A DNA stretch of 64,000 nt from Blautia sp. Marseille-P3087 (GCF_900120195.1 NZ_LT635539.1:3092661-3156660), one strand, 5' to 3'. Counted from the stretch's first letter, positions 43,909 to 53,092 are shown. Notes: generated by a model not told the origin, from the sequence alone. A program made the numbers and translations.

Positions 43909-46203
43909 GTGGAGGTAGAACAAACGGTAAATAAAAGAAAAAAAATAACAAGGCTGTTGCTTATACTACTTATTATTCTTTTAAGCTTAGTTTGTATAAA
44001 GTATCTTATAAGTAAGTCTGGCAAGTATATCAGCGAAAATGGAAAAAGCAGTATGGAAGCTGTTGTTGAACAGATACAGCAGACCTATGATCTTCAAGTG
44101 AGTGGATACTACAACCAGCTGCAGTTGGTTGAGGAATTTTTACTTCATGAGAGGGAGCTGTCTCTTGAAACGGATGTGAACAAAAGTTTCTTTGAAGCAT
44201 GGGAAAAAGAATCGGAAAGTACACTTATATTCCTTCAGGAAAATGGTCAGGCAATATCAGCAGGTGGAACAAAAATGCGGATTGATATGCCAAGTAAACT
44301 TCTGCTGGACTTAAAGAACGGATACAATATTGGAAAACTGGTGCGTCTTGATTATGATCAGAAGAAAAAAGACGGTTATCTGGTTGCGATCCCATGTCAG
44401 GAATATACCATCAATGGGGAAACTTATACGGCAATTGGAACTGTGTATGATCATTCGAAACTGGATTCCATGTTAAAATTGAAAGGTTATCATGGGAAAG
44501 CATATTTGTTCATGCTGGATAATGACGGAAATATTACGTATACGAACCAGAGTGGAGATAAATACCTGCGTAATTATTCTTTGTTAAAACATTTAAAAGG
44601 GGAACAGGCTATTACAGAAGAAGAGGCTGATTTGTTCAAAAAGAAGTTTGATAACAGAGAATCCGGAGTTGTATTTTTGGGAAAACAGAATCCCTATTAT
44701 CTGGGGTATTGCCCGATAGAAAGCAACAACACCATTTTGGTATGCATTGTGGCAAGGGGAGTTGTTGACAATGTGCTGACGGATTACCAGAAAACGGTGT
44801 TGTTTACAACAATACTCATGGCAGGTTTTATACTTTTACTTTTTACCGGATTATTCTACAGTATTTCCAGACTCAGTCTTGCAGATCAAAAAGCAGAATA
44901 TGAAAAAAGAAATAATGAACTTCATTTACAAACAATGAAGGAAATGGAAGTAGTCAATCAAAAACTGAAAAAGGCAAAGAACGTTGCAACAGAGGCTTTA
45001 CAGACAGCTGAAAATGCAAATAAGGCGAAAACGGATTTCCTGTCTAATATGTCACATGATATTCGCACACCTATGAATGCAATCATTGGTATCACATCTT
45101 TGATCAGACATGATGCAGGTAATAAAGCAAAAGTTATAGAGTATGCAGAAAAAATAGACATTTCATCACAGCATCTGTTGGGAATTATCAATGACGTTCT
45201 GGATATGAGCAAGATTGAAGCAGGAAAAACAGTCTTCAAGTATTCTGACTTTTCTATTCTGGATTTTATGCAGGAACTTGACATTATATTTCATTCTCAA
45301 ATATATGAAAAGCATCAGACCTTTACAATCATAAAAGAAAATATTCAGCATGAGTGGGTGAATGGGGATCAGGTTCATTTGATGCAGATTTTCAGTAATC
45401 TGCTGTCTAATGCCATAAAATATACGCAGGAGGGTGGAAAAATTCAGCTTCTGGTAGAAGAATGTGAGACAAAGTCATCTGTCTATGCAAAGTACCGTTT
45501 CTTAGTCAGCGATAATGGTATGGGAATGTCGGCAGATTTCAAGGATACAATTTTTGATGCGTTTACCCGTGCGGAAAGTTCCCTTACAAATAAAATACAG
45601 GGAACCGGACTTGGAATGGCGATTACTAAGAATCTGGTTGAGGCAATGGGAGGTACTATTGATGTGGAGAGTGAATTGGGACAGGGAAGCTGTTTTGAGG
45701 TTCTCTTGGATCTGAAAATTGCAGAGGATAGAACGGTTGCTCTGGCGGCACAAGAAGAAACAGATGAGCAGGATGGAAATATTCTGCAGGGAATGAAATT
45801 CCTGTGTGCAGAGGATAATGAGTTGAACGCAGAGATCCTGACGGAACTGTTAAAGATTGAAGGTGCGGAATGTACCATCTGTGAAAATGGCGAAGAGATT
45901 TTGAAAGCATTTGAGCAGTCTGCTCCAGGTGATTATGACATGATCCTGATGGATGTGCAGATGCCTGTTATGAATGGTTATGAGGCAACGAAGGCAATCC
46001 GCAGAAGCTCCCATGAACTGGCAAAGACGATTCCGATCATTGCCATGACTGCGAATGCATTTTCAGAAGATATTCAGCATTCTTTTGCTGCTGGCATGAA
46101 TGCACATGTTTCAAAACCGGTTGAGATGAAGATGCTGGAAAAGACGATCAGAAGCATAAAATCTGGTGGGGGGGGTACCGAACCGCAGGTCACTGAACAG
46201 TGA
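43909..46203 (+). CDS. Hybrid sensor histidine kinase
   Basis: 764 residues from a GTG two bases after the lipoprotein stop. A TM segment (about 13-32), a ~250-residue outer sensor (Cache-like) and a second TM (about 296-318) precede a coiled coil. HisKA follows (FLSNMSHDIRTPMNAIIGI), then HATPase (SNLLSNAIKY, VSDNGMGMSADF, GTGLGMAITKNL) and a receiver domain (CAEDNELNAE, phosphoacceptor in ILMDVQMPVMNGYEA). No DNA-binding output domain is present. A run of eight G near 46168 codes a Gly tract just before the end. Confidence 0.9.
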   Translation: MEVEQTVNKRKKITRLLLILLIILLSLVCIKYLISKSGKYISENGKSSMEAVVEQIQQTYDLQVSGYYNQLQLVEEFLLHERELSLETDVNKSFFEAWEKESESTLIFLQENGQAISAGGTKMRIDMPSKLLLDLKNGYNIGKLVRLDYDQKKKDGYLVAIPCQEYTINGETYTAIGTVYDHSKLDSMLKLKGYHGKAYLFMLDNDGNITYTNQSGDKYLRNYSLLKHLKGEQAITEEEADLFKKKFDNRESGVVFLGKQNPYYLGYCPIESNNTILVCIVARGVVDNVLTDYQKTVLFTTILMAGFILLLFTGLFYSISRLSLADQKAEYEKRNNELHLQTMKEMEVVNQKLKKAKNVATEALQTAENANKAKTDFLSNMSHDIRTPMNAIIGITSLIRHDAGNKAKVIEYAEKIDISSQHLLGIINDVLDMSKIEAGKTVFKYSDFSILDFMQELDIIFHSQIYEKHQTFTIIKENIQHEWVNGDQVHLMQIFSNLLSNAIKYTQEGGKIQLLVEECETKSSVYAKYRFLVSDNGMGMSADFKDTIFDAFTRAESSLTNKIQGTGLGMAITKNLVEAMGGTIDVESELGQGSCFEVLLDLKIAEDRTVALAAQEETDEQDGNILQGMKFLCAEDNELNAEILTELLKIEGAECTICENGEEILKAFEQSAPGDYDMILMDVQMPVMNGYEATKAIRRSSHELAKTIPIIAMTANAFSEDIQHSFAAGMNAHVSKPVEMKMLEKTIRSIKSGGGGTEPQVTEQ

Positions 46204-46298
46204 CAAATGGATTTGATGCGGCAGTGCAATTTTATTAAACCAGGAGATTACAAGGAGATGTATAGAGAAATATGTTTGACAGACAGGAGATTTAAAAT

Positions 46299-49127
46299 AT
46301 GATTTCGAGAGCTAAGAAATATGTGGCAGTGTTACTGGCTTTTGTATGCGTGTGTATGATATTTTCTCCCCAGACTGCATATGCAGCCGAGGACAGTTCG
46401 CAGCATGAAACTGTCAAAGTCGGTTTCTTTGCCATGGATGGTTATCATGTGATGGATGAAGAAGGCAACCGCAGTGGGTATGGCTATGATTTTCTTCGGC
46501 TGATGGCCCGTTATTGGGATGTAGATTACGAATATGTCGGATATGATAAGAGCTGGGATGATATGCAGCAGATGCTTGAAGATGGCGAGATTGATATGGT
46601 AACATCTCCCCGCAAAACACCGGAAAGAGAAGAAAAGTTTGATTTTTCACATCCGATCGGAACCAATAATGGGATTCTGACCGTCCGCAGTGACAACAGC
46701 ACGATTGTGGATGGCAATTACAGTACTTACAACGGTATGCGTGTGGCATTTTTGAATGGAAGCTCCGAGATAAAGAGTTTTGCGGATTTTGCAGGCAACA
46801 AAGGATTTACATATGATCCATTTTATTTTGATACGACAGCAGAGATGGAGGAAGCTCTTCAGAGCGGAAATGTTGATGCTATTGCTGCTAGTTCTCTGAG
46901 AAAAACAAACAATGAGCGTATCGTGGATAAATTTGACAGCAGCGATTTCTATGTCATGGTTAAAAAAGGTAATACAGAATTGCTGAATGAGATCAATTAT
47001 GCAATCGACCAGATGAATGCAGTTGAGGGTGACTGGAAAACGACACTTTATAATAAAAATTATGAAAGCATAGAAACTAAGAATCTGGAATATACGGAGA
47101 AAGAAAAAAGTATTATTTCACAGTATTCCAAGGACAACCCGCTTCATGTTCTGTGTGATCCGACCCGTTATCCATATTCTTATAATGAAAATGGTGAGAT
47201 GAAGGGTATTATCCCGGATTACTTCCGGAAAATTGCAGACTATGCCGGGATTTCCTATGAGTTTCTTACACCTGCCACCAGAGATGAGTATATTGCTTAT
47301 CAGAAAAATAAGGAAACCACAGATATGAGCATCGATGCGCGCCTGGAAACAGATAACTATGCTGAGACGAAAAAATGGGGGATTACTGCACCCTTCATTA
47401 TGATGCAGCTGGCAAGGGTGACACGGCGTGACTTTGATGGAAAAATTAATGTTGTTACTACTGTTGACCAGACAGTATCAAATTCAATTGAAGATGCAAT
47501 GGCACCCGGTGCAGAAAAACTGATGTGCAGTACCCGACAGGAAATGATGGAAGCTGTCCGTGAGGGTAAAGCAGATGCTGCCTTCGTCTACTATTACATG
47601 GCACAGGCGTTTGTGAACAGTGACGCTACGGGCACCATGACATATACTCTGCTGGAACAGCCTACATTCACCTACCGCATGGTAATTTCATCAACTGAGA
47701 ACCATGCGCTGGCTGGTATTCTGACGAAAGCAATGTATGCCATGCCCAAAAATCTTGTTGAAGATCTTGCAGCACAGTATACCACATACAAAGCAACAGA
47801 GCTGACATTTGTTGACTGGATCCGTCTGCATCCTGTTGTTACTGTTTGGGTTCTTCTTATTTTTGGATGGCTGCTGACTATTATGGCTGTGACAATGGTG
47901 CGTCTCAGTGCAAGAAAAAAAGCTCAGAAGGCGGCCCAGGAGAAAGCTGAGAAAATGGCGGAACTGGCAGAGCATGCACAGGCTGCAAACAAGGCAAAAA
48001 CAGCATTTCTGTCACATATGTCCCATGATATGAGGACACCGATGAATGCAATCATAGGATTTACCGGTATTGCAATGAAAAACAATCCGTCAGACGAAGT
48101 GAAAAATTGTCTGGAAAAGATTGACGAAAGCTCAGAGCATTTACTGTCGCTGATCAATGATGTATTAGATCTGACCCGCATCGAAAGTGGAAAAGTGAAA
48201 TACAATCCGGTACCGGTGGATGTGAAAAACATTACAGATTCTGCATTGGATATTACAAAAGGTTTTCTTACGAACAGGGATATCAACTTTAAGATTCAGC
48301 GTGAAGAAGCAAAGATTCCAAATGTACTTGCGGATTCTGCACGCCTGCGTGATGTGCTGGTCAATATTCTGAGCAATGCCGTGAAATTCACTCCGGATGG
48401 AGGGACGATTACATTTGAAGCCCGGTGTCAGGAAAAGGGCGGGGATGGATATATAAATATGCGTTACCGCATTTCGGATACTGGTATTGGCATGAGTGAG
48501 GAATTTACAAAAGAAGTTTTTGAGGAATTTGCACAGGAAGATTCCGGTGTGAGAACGCAGTACCATGGAGTTGGACTGGGGATGGCTATCGTAAAGAAGT
48601 ATGTAGATATGATGGGTGGGACCATTTCCGTGCAGAGTAAAAAGCATGAGGGAACCACATTTACTGTGGATATTCCTTTGGAAATTACAGATAAGGAATG
48701 TAATAAGTCAGACACAGGTATTTCTGAAAAGGTGAATCTTACAGGTGTGAATGTCCTTCTTGCAGAGGATAATGAACTGAATGCAGAGATTGCTGCCGTG
48801 CAGTTGGAAGAGTTCGGGATGAATGTAGAAAGAGCTGTGGATGGAAAGAATGCTGTTGAGATTTTCAGAAATCATCCGGAAGGCACATTTGATGTAATCC
48901 TGATGGATATCATGATGCCTGAAATGAATGGTTATGAAGCAGCAAAAGCAATCAGGGCAATGAATGACAGACCGGATGGAAAAAACATTCCTATTATAGC
49001 AATGACAGCTAATTCATTTGCAGAAGATGTTCAGGCATCACTGGATGCAGGAATGAACGCACATTTGTCAAAGCCGATTGTGATTGATGAAGTTATAAAA
49101 ACGATTATAAGGTATGTATATAATTGA
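46299..49127 (+). CDS. BvgS-like hybrid histidine kinase with two SBP_bac_3 sensors
   Basis: 942 residues. A signal peptide (VLLAFVCVCMIFSPQTAYA) is followed by two periplasmic-binding-type domains (VKVGFFAMDGYHVMDEEGNR at 40-250; PLHVLCDPTRYPYSYNENGE at 275-500), one TM segment (VWVLLIFGWLLTIMAVTMV), HisKA (FLSHMSHDMRTPMNAIIGF), HATPase and a receiver domain (LLAEDNELNAE; ILMDIMMPEMNGYEA). The venus-flytrap pair resembles BvgS/EvgS kinases. It lies 95 bases after the first kinase and probably in the same c-di-GMP-controlled unit. Confidence 0.92.
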   Translation: MISRAKKYVAVLLAFVCVCMIFSPQTAYAAEDSSQHETVKVGFFAMDGYHVMDEEGNRSGYGYDFLRLMARYWDVDYEYVGYDKSWDDMQQMLEDGEIDMVTSPRKTPEREEKFDFSHPIGTNNGILTVRSDNSTIVDGNYSTYNGMRVAFLNGSSEIKSFADFAGNKGFTYDPFYFDTTAEMEEALQSGNVDAIAASSLRKTNNERIVDKFDSSDFYVMVKKGNTELLNEINYAIDQMNAVEGDWKTTLYNKNYESIETKNLEYTEKEKSIISQYSKDNPLHVLCDPTRYPYSYNENGEMKGIIPDYFRKIADYAGISYEFLTPATRDEYIAYQKNKETTDMSIDARLETDNYAETKKWGITAPFIMMQLARVTRRDFDGKINVVTTVDQTVSNSIEDAMAPGAEKLMCSTRQEMMEAVREGKADAAFVYYYMAQAFVNSDATGTMTYTLLEQPTFTYRMVISSTENHALAGILTKAMYAMPKNLVEDLAAQYTTYKATELTFVDWIRLHPVVTVWVLLIFGWLLTIMAVTMVRLSARKKAQKAAQEKAEKMAELAEHAQAANKAKTAFLSHMSHDMRTPMNAIIGFTGIAMKNNPSDEVKNCLEKIDESSEHLLSLINDVLDLTRIESGKVKYNPVPVDVKNITDSALDITKGFLTNRDINFKIQREEAKIPNVLADSARLRDVLVNILSNAVKFTPDGGTITFEARCQEKGGDGYINMRYRISDTGIGMSEEFTKEVFEEFAQEDSGVRTQYHGVGLGMAIVKKYVDMMGGTISVQSKKHEGTTFTVDIPLEITDKECNKSDTGISEKVNLTGVNVLLAEDNELNAEIAAVQLEEFGMNVERAVDGKNAVEIFRNHPEGTFDVILMDIMMPEMNGYEAAKAIRAMNDRPDGKNIPIIAMTANSFAEDVQASLDAGMNAHLSKPIVIDEVIKTIIRYVYN

Positions 49128-49178
49128 TTAGCAGAGGTTCATGAATTAGTGGAATACAATTGACAGGAGGACTAAAAT

Positions 49179-49339
49179 ATGACAATGCGAGAGTGCTTGG
49201 AAGATCATAAAAAACGAGTGGATAAAGGAAAGAAAAATATGGATAAAAAACAAAAATACTGATTGTAGATGATGCTTTTAGATATGCAACAGCTACATTT
49301 TCATCATTTACACATGAACCGGAAGTAGTGAAGTTCTAA
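49179..49339 (+). pseudogene. Small frame and response-regulator remnant
   Basis: A good site (GACAGGAGGAC) precedes ATG 49179, which opens a 27-codon frame (MTMRECLEDHKKRVDKGKKN). Overlapping in another frame is KILIVDDAFR, the start of a receiver domain, joined to ~20 residues of unknown origin ending at 49339. It looks like a regulator gene reduced by deletion. Confidence 0.4.
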
Positions 49340-49351
49340 GGATAAGATAAG

Positions 49352-50038
49352 ATGGCGAAAAGTAAGAAGAAAAAAATACATAAAAAGATAGATGGTCAGC
49401 TTTTACAGATGAACAAGAAGTTTAGTAATCTCAAGGTGAAACAGAAGGATAAGATTACAGGCTGGGTGTATGAAGAATACAAAAAGTATGTAACAGAACA
49501 TGATAAAACACCTGATTCGCTGGCAGATGCACAGATTGTTGAAGCTGTACTTGATAAGATAAATGAGGCACAAATCTGGATACCAGATGCAGAAATATAC
49601 GATTATTATCGAAGAAAGAAACCACAACTTCAAAAGAGGCTGGATAATGAAAAGGTGATTAAGTTTAAATCTTATGTCAGCTTTTATAAAAGTATTGTTG
49701 ATCAGGACAGAGCATCCATTGTTATATGCAATCTTAATCATGAGATTATTTACATGAATCCGGCAGCTGTTATCAGTTATGCGAAGCGAGGTGGCGATAA
49801 ACTAGTTGGAAGAAGTTTGTTAGATTGTCATAATCCGGAATCAAGAGATAAAATACAGCAGGTAGTGGACTGGTTTGCAGTAGATGAAAGTCATAATATC
49901 GTTTATACTTTTCACAATGAGAAACAGAATAAAGATGTTTATATGGTGGCACTCAGAGATGATGGGAAGTTGATAGGATATTATGAGAAACATGAATATC
50001 GAAATACAGAGACTATGAAACAATACGAATTGTGGTGA
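49352..50038 (+). CDS. DUF2293-like and PAS domain protein
   Basis: 228 residues. A basic N-terminus leads into a ~90-residue helical region resembling DUF2293 (IHKKIDGQLLQMNKKF to YDYYRRKKP). Residues ~105-225 form a PAS-type fold (DRASIVICNLNHEIIYMNPAAV, LVGRSLLDCHNPESRDKI). A single-domain sensor without an output domain. It ends 4 bases before the DUF4186 gene. Confidence 0.75.
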   Translation: MAKSKKKKIHKKIDGQLLQMNKKFSNLKVKQKDKITGWVYEEYKKYVTEHDKTPDSLADAQIVEAVLDKINEAQIWIPDAEIYDYYRRKKPQLQKRLDNEKVIKFKSYVSFYKSIVDQDRASIVICNLNHEIIYMNPAAVISYAKRGGDKLVGRSLLDCHNPESRDKIQQVVDWFAVDESHNIVYTFHNEKQNKDVYMVALRDDGKLIGYYEKHEYRNTETMKQYELW

Positions 50039-50042
50039 TGAC

Positions 50043-50411
50043 ATGACGAAGGATGAATGGTACAAGCAGTTATTTGAGCGACTGGATAATTCCAAGTTTC
50101 GAAGCAGTTTCCATCTGAAGCAGAAGGATATTGATTACATAAACGAAAAAGGACTGGATACAATCAGACAACATGCAAAGGAGTTTATCGCAAAGAGAGA
50201 AGCTCCGGCATATATAGCAAATGATGGCAAGCAGACACCAATGCGTGGGCATCCGGTATTTATTGCCCAGCATGCAACGGCAACATGTTGCAGAGATTGC
50301 ATTCGGAAGTGGCATAAAATGCAACCGGGAAAGAAACTAAGCCAAGTGCAGCAGGAATATCTTGTAGATATAATTATGACATGGATTCAAAAAGAAATGG
50401 AGAGGAACTAG
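50043..50411 (+). CDS. DUF4186 protein
   Basis: 122 residues. FRSSFHLKQKDIDYINEKG, GHPVFIAQHATATCCRDCIRKWHK (positions about 75-98, CCxxC motif) and DIIMTWIQKEM match the DUF4186 family of unknown function, which has conserved His and Cys likely to bind metal. Coupled to the PAS gene 4 bases upstream. Its stop overlaps the GTG of a YaiI remnant, so it once continued into that operon. Confidence 0.05.
   Translation: MTKDEWYKQLFERLDNSKFRSSFHLKQKDIDYINEKGLDTIRQHAKEFIAKREAPAYIANDGKQTPMRGHPVFIAQHATATCCRDCIRKWHKMQPGKKLSQVQQEYLVDIIMTWIQKEMERN
50043..50411 (+). CDS. DUF4186-family protein
   Basis: 122 residues. FRSSFHLKQKDIDYINEKG near the front, HPVFIAQHATATCCRDCIRK in the middle (His and CCxxC, likely metal binding) and IIMTWIQKEM at the end match DUF4186, a family of unknown function. 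It is translationally linked to the PAS protein (4-base gap), and its end abuts the GTG of a broken YaiI gene. Confidence 0.85.
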   Translation: MTKDEWYKQLFERLDNSKFRSSFHLKQKDIDYINEKGLDTIRQHAKEFIAKREAPAYIANDGKQTPMRGHPVFIAQHATATCCRDCIRKWHKMQPGKKLSQVQQEYLVDIIMTWIQKEMERN

Positions 50412-50530
50412 TGCAAATATTTGTTGATGCAGATGCCTGCCCTGTAGTTGCAATGGCATTGAGAAAAGGTGCTTATGCTATTCATCAATCAGGTAAATGG
50501 TACACGAATGATAAAAATGTGAAACAGGGT
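50411..50530 (+). pseudogene. YaiI/YqxD (DUF188) gene with internal deletion
   Basis: From GTG 50411 the product is VQIFVDADACPVVAMALRKG fused to AYAIHQSGKWYTNDKNVKQG. The first half is the N-terminus of a DUF188 PIN-like protein and the second its C-terminal part, with ~90 residues between them missing. Downstream the frame runs into relaxase-derived sequence. Confidence 0.65.
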
Positions 50531-50872
50531 CTTCAGCTTTTTCTGCAAGTCCTGTTTTTCCGGAGGGCAGCAGCCTGTTCTGATTCAAGATTTTCTATCT
50601 GATTCTGGATTTTATTAGAGCTTGGGATTTTGGTAATACTGAGATCCTGAAGCTCTTTTTTTAATGAATCGTGGAGCTGGTATTCTGCCTGATGCTTGGT
50701 TCAGTAAGCTTTTGGATTTTTTGCAGATTTGCAATCTTCTATCACTTTACGGCAGAGCCGGTAAGAATCGCAGTGTTTCTGAATGACTTTCTGCGTGCTC
50801 AGATCACTGTTGATGTGTGCTGCTCTCTGATCAATGAGGCCTTCCGTTAATCGGTCAATGGGTATATACTCA
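50530..50872 (-). pseudogene. Relaxase (MobA-type) C-terminal remnant
   Basis: The minus-strand frame YEYIPIDRLTEGLIDQRAAH, then CDSYRLCRKVIEDCKSAKNP and AEYQLHDSLKKELQDL is the C-terminal region of relaxases carried by clostridial conjugative elements. It has an in-frame TGA (KAY-stop-TKHQ) and no N-terminus, so it is dead. It shows that a conjugative element once occupied this spot. Confidence 0.7.
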
Positions 50873-50907
50873 TATTAACCGAACTGGTCAACGGAGGTGA
50901 TTTATAA

Positions 50908-51010
50908 ATGATAAATTTTTCGCTTTGTCGGAAGAAAAACAATCACAAGTATTGAATGTCGCCCATACGACATTGGAAATGGTTTATAGGAAGGGGAACA
51001 GAAAATTACA
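50908..51010 (+). pseudogene. TetR-type regulator, N-terminal remnant
   Basis: After ACGGAGGTGATTTATAA, the frame one base off the ATG reads DKFFALSEEKQSQVLNVAHT, the usual start of a TetR repressor (missing one base of the GAT after ATG). It ends after ~33 codons. A frameshifted fragment. Confidence 0.45.
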
Positions 51011-51013
51011 TTA

Positions 51014-51688
51014 GTGTTTTTACCGGGACTTACGGCAGACCACCGGCTTTTTGAGAAGCAGACAGAATATTTTGAGAATAAACAGAATGTGTTTGTATGG
51101 GATGCACCATCACATGCATTATCCAGACCATTTACGAATAATTACAGTTTATCAGACATGGCAGAATGGCTTTATGAAATCCTGGCAAAAGAAGAAATTT
51201 ATAATCCGATCATTATCGGTCAGTCTATGGGCGGATATCTGGCTCAAATGTATATGGAATTATATCCGGATAAGATAAAAGGCTTTATCTCCATTGATTC
51301 GGCACCGCTTCAAAAGTCTTATATGACTGCGATGGAAATATGGCTTCTTGAAAGAGCAGAGCCATTATATAAGATATATCCATGGAAAGCACTTCTTAGG
51401 GCTGGTTCAAGAGGGTGTGCAGAGACGGATTATGGTCAGAATCTTATGCGGAAGATGATGATGTCCTATAATCCAGATCATAAAGAATATGCAAGGCTTG
51501 TCGCTGATAGAGAAAAAGCAAAAGACATTTTAAAAAGAGTAAATTATTATCGCTTTACGGGTTATGCTTTGCAATTCAGACAAGAGCCTTCTGGTAGTGA
51601 CTATATTGAAAAAGCAGAAGTATATTATAGGACACAGATAGTATATGGATTTTCAATAGCCAAATGTATAGAAGCTCCGCATGATTAG
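51014..51688 (+). CDS. Alpha/beta hydrolase, possibly damaged
   Basis: Up to 224 residues from GTG 51014. FLPGLTADHRLF (oxyanion), IIGQSMGGYLAQM (nucleophile Ser) and DSAPL fit an alpha/beta hydrolase. An upstream stop leaves the start uncertain: the AAGGGG site is 18 bases before the GTG. The last ~35 residues (SDYIEKAEVYYRTQIVYGFS) do not fit the family, and the catalytic Asp/His region seems replaced. Its C-terminus may be a deletion scar, so activity is doubtful. Confidence 0.55.
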   Translation: MFLPGLTADHRLFEKQTEYFENKQNVFVWDAPSHALSRPFTNNYSLSDMAEWLYEILAKEEIYNPIIIGQSMGGYLAQMYMELYPDKIKGFISIDSAPLQKSYMTAMEIWLLERAEPLYKIYPWKALLRAGSRGCAETDYGQNLMRKMMMSYNPDHKEYARLVADREKAKDILKRVNYYRFTGYALQFRQEPSGSDYIEKAEVYYRTQIVYGFSIAKCIEAPHD

Positions 51689-51736
51689 CATTACGATGAA
51701 AATAATTTCTATAACAAAAAGGGTTACAAGGAAGTT

Positions 51737-51964
51737 ATGGAAAATTTCAGCAGGGAGAAAAATTATTATAAAGATAGTCTGATTGTAAAACATCACAAAT
51801 TGAAATATTCTAGCAAAATGCCGTTGTGGGTTATTGTAGAATTTAGTAAGAAATCATTGATTCAGACGGTGGAAACAGTGATAGATGAATATAGGGACGA
51901 CATTGATTTGAATCTGATTGGATTCCCGGAAAATTATTTGGAAATTATGAAGAATAATTTGTGA
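51737..51964 (+). pseudogene. Abi_2 (AbiD/F-like) abortive-infection gene remnant
   Basis: VKHHKLKYSSKMPLWVIVEF is the conserved middle of Abi_2 proteins and DLNLIGFPENYLEIMKN the usual C-terminus. About 100 residues between them and the whole N-terminus are gone. AbiD/AbiF proteins are phage-defence factors, so this is a decayed defence gene. Confidence 0.6.
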
Positions 51965-52004
51965 GAAAGCGAATAATTATATAGTTTATATTGAATACGA
52001 TCAG

Positions 52005-52037
52005 AAAGAACCTGAACATAAACAGGTTCTTTTTGTT
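52005..52037. terminator. Bidirectional terminator
   Basis: AAAGAACCTG (52005-52014) pairs with CAGGTTCTTT (52023-52032), 10 perfect pairs with A and T runs outside. It lies between the Abi remnant (+) and a small minus-strand frame. Confidence 0.85.
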
Positions 52038-52191
52038 ATAATGCTGCATACTCACTTTCGGTAAAAAGATATATGGTATCATTATTGCGTAGCAAGATAA
52101 TATTTTCAATAGGTATCTCACATTGATTCAAATAAATTTTCTTTTCAATGTTAGCCAAAGGTGCTATATGGGTAATGCAGATTTCACTCAT
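52036..52191 (-). CDS. Small hypothetical protein
   Basis: 51 residues (MSEICITHIAPLANIEKKIY at the front, YLFTESEYAAL at the end). The frame is clean and stops right at the shared terminator, but the ribosome site is weak. It could be a real small gene or the remnant of a longer one. No family recognised. Confidence 0.4.
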   Translation of the reverse strand: MSEICITHIAPLANIEKKIYLNQCEIPIENIILLRNNDTIYLFTESEYAAL

Positions 52192-52279
52192 CTTTATATG
52201 TTCAAAAGAGAAGATATGTAAAGATTGGTATGGAATAATTGAATATAGTGGTTCAGTTGAGGAAGAGTAGGTGAGTAAT

Positions 52280-52537
52280 ATGAGATACGAAGATTCGATG
52301 AAAGGTGTAGCTGATCAGATAATCAAAGAACAGCAGCGAGCCAGTAAAATTAAAAACAATCCAGAAGAATTCCATTGGCATGACGAATATGCAACGTTGA
52401 ATTTCTTTCGGTTTATCTGCAAAAATATCGGTAACTTGAGAAATGGAGAAATTGAAAAAATGGTCACACGCTTAAAGAACATAGATCAGAAAGCAGTGGA
52501 AAACCATGTGAATGGTGCGGTTTGGGCATTTGCTTAG
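52280..52537 (+). CDS. Small hypothetical protein
   Basis: 85 residues from ATG 52280 (an upstream GTG 52271 is possible). RYEDSMKGVADQIIKEQQRA then EFHWHDEYATLNFFRFIC is helical and polar. Function unknown. No partner gene on either side. Confidence 0.5.
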   Translation: MRYEDSMKGVADQIIKEQQRASKIKNNPEEFHWHDEYATLNFFRFICKNIGNLRNGEIEKMVTRLKNIDQKAVENHVNGAVWAFA

Positions 52538-52798
52538 GATAAGATGTTCTGTGTACTGATGGAAAATGAAATTTGCCGAAAGGTGTGTGAAAAGAATAAA
52601 TATAATAGTTGGACGAAGCTGATTGGACAGTATTGTGTTTCAAGGACTTAAAGACGAAGAAAGTTGTTGTAGAGAAATAATTTCCAGCAACTCTGTCTTT
52701 AATGAATAGAGTTCATTTTTTTATTCAACTATTCCCATGATATATACAATATGTAAATGTGCAATTCAAATATCAGTTTATGCTAAGTGTAAAAATGA
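52538..52798 (+). other. Intergenic region upstream of the rubredoxin promoter
   Basis: No gene seen. A long imperfect hairpin (AAAGAC...AGTTGTTG with CAGCAACT...GTCTTT, near 52645-52710) lies here and may end the preceding transcript. Confidence 0.4.
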
Positions 52799-52842
52799 TA
52801 ATAATTACTATTATTGACAAAAGAATAATTATCATGTATAAT
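52799..52842 (+). promoter_or_regulatory. Promoter with PerR-box-like operator
   Basis: TTGACA (52814-52819), 17 bases, TATAAT (52837-52842) is an ideal promoter. The palindrome TAATAATTACTATTA (52799-52813) lies against the -35 and matches 11 of 14 positions of the PerR box TTATAATnATTATAA. A sister site (2 differences) precedes perR at 55656. It probably drives the rubredoxin and hemerythrin genes. Confidence 0.75.
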
Positions 52843-52927
52843 ACAGATATACAAGAAACAAAGTGTTAGAAAAATTGCTAGAAACTTGGTAACAAAAATA
52901 AATCGACATTGAAAATGGAAAATGACT

Positions 52928-53092
52928 ATGATAAAATATGAATGTGAACCATGTGGATATATTTATGATTCGGCAGTAGGAGATCCAGACGCTGGTATCG
53001 ATCCAGAAACTGCATTTGAGGATATTCCAGATGACTGGACATGCCCAATCTGCGGATTAGGAAAAGATGTTTTCGTTCCTGTAGAAGACTAA
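52928..53092 (+). CDS. Rubredoxin
   Basis: 54 residues. [20 protein letters not shown] and [15 protein letters not shown] supply the two CxxC pairs that bind one iron. It is an electron carrier to superoxide reductase, rubrerythrin or other peroxide-reducing proteins. A second rubredoxin is at 58226. It lies under a PerR-like operator. Confidence 0.95.
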   Translation: MIKYECEPCGYIYDSAVGDPDAGIDPETAFEDIPDDWTCPICGLGKDVFVPVED

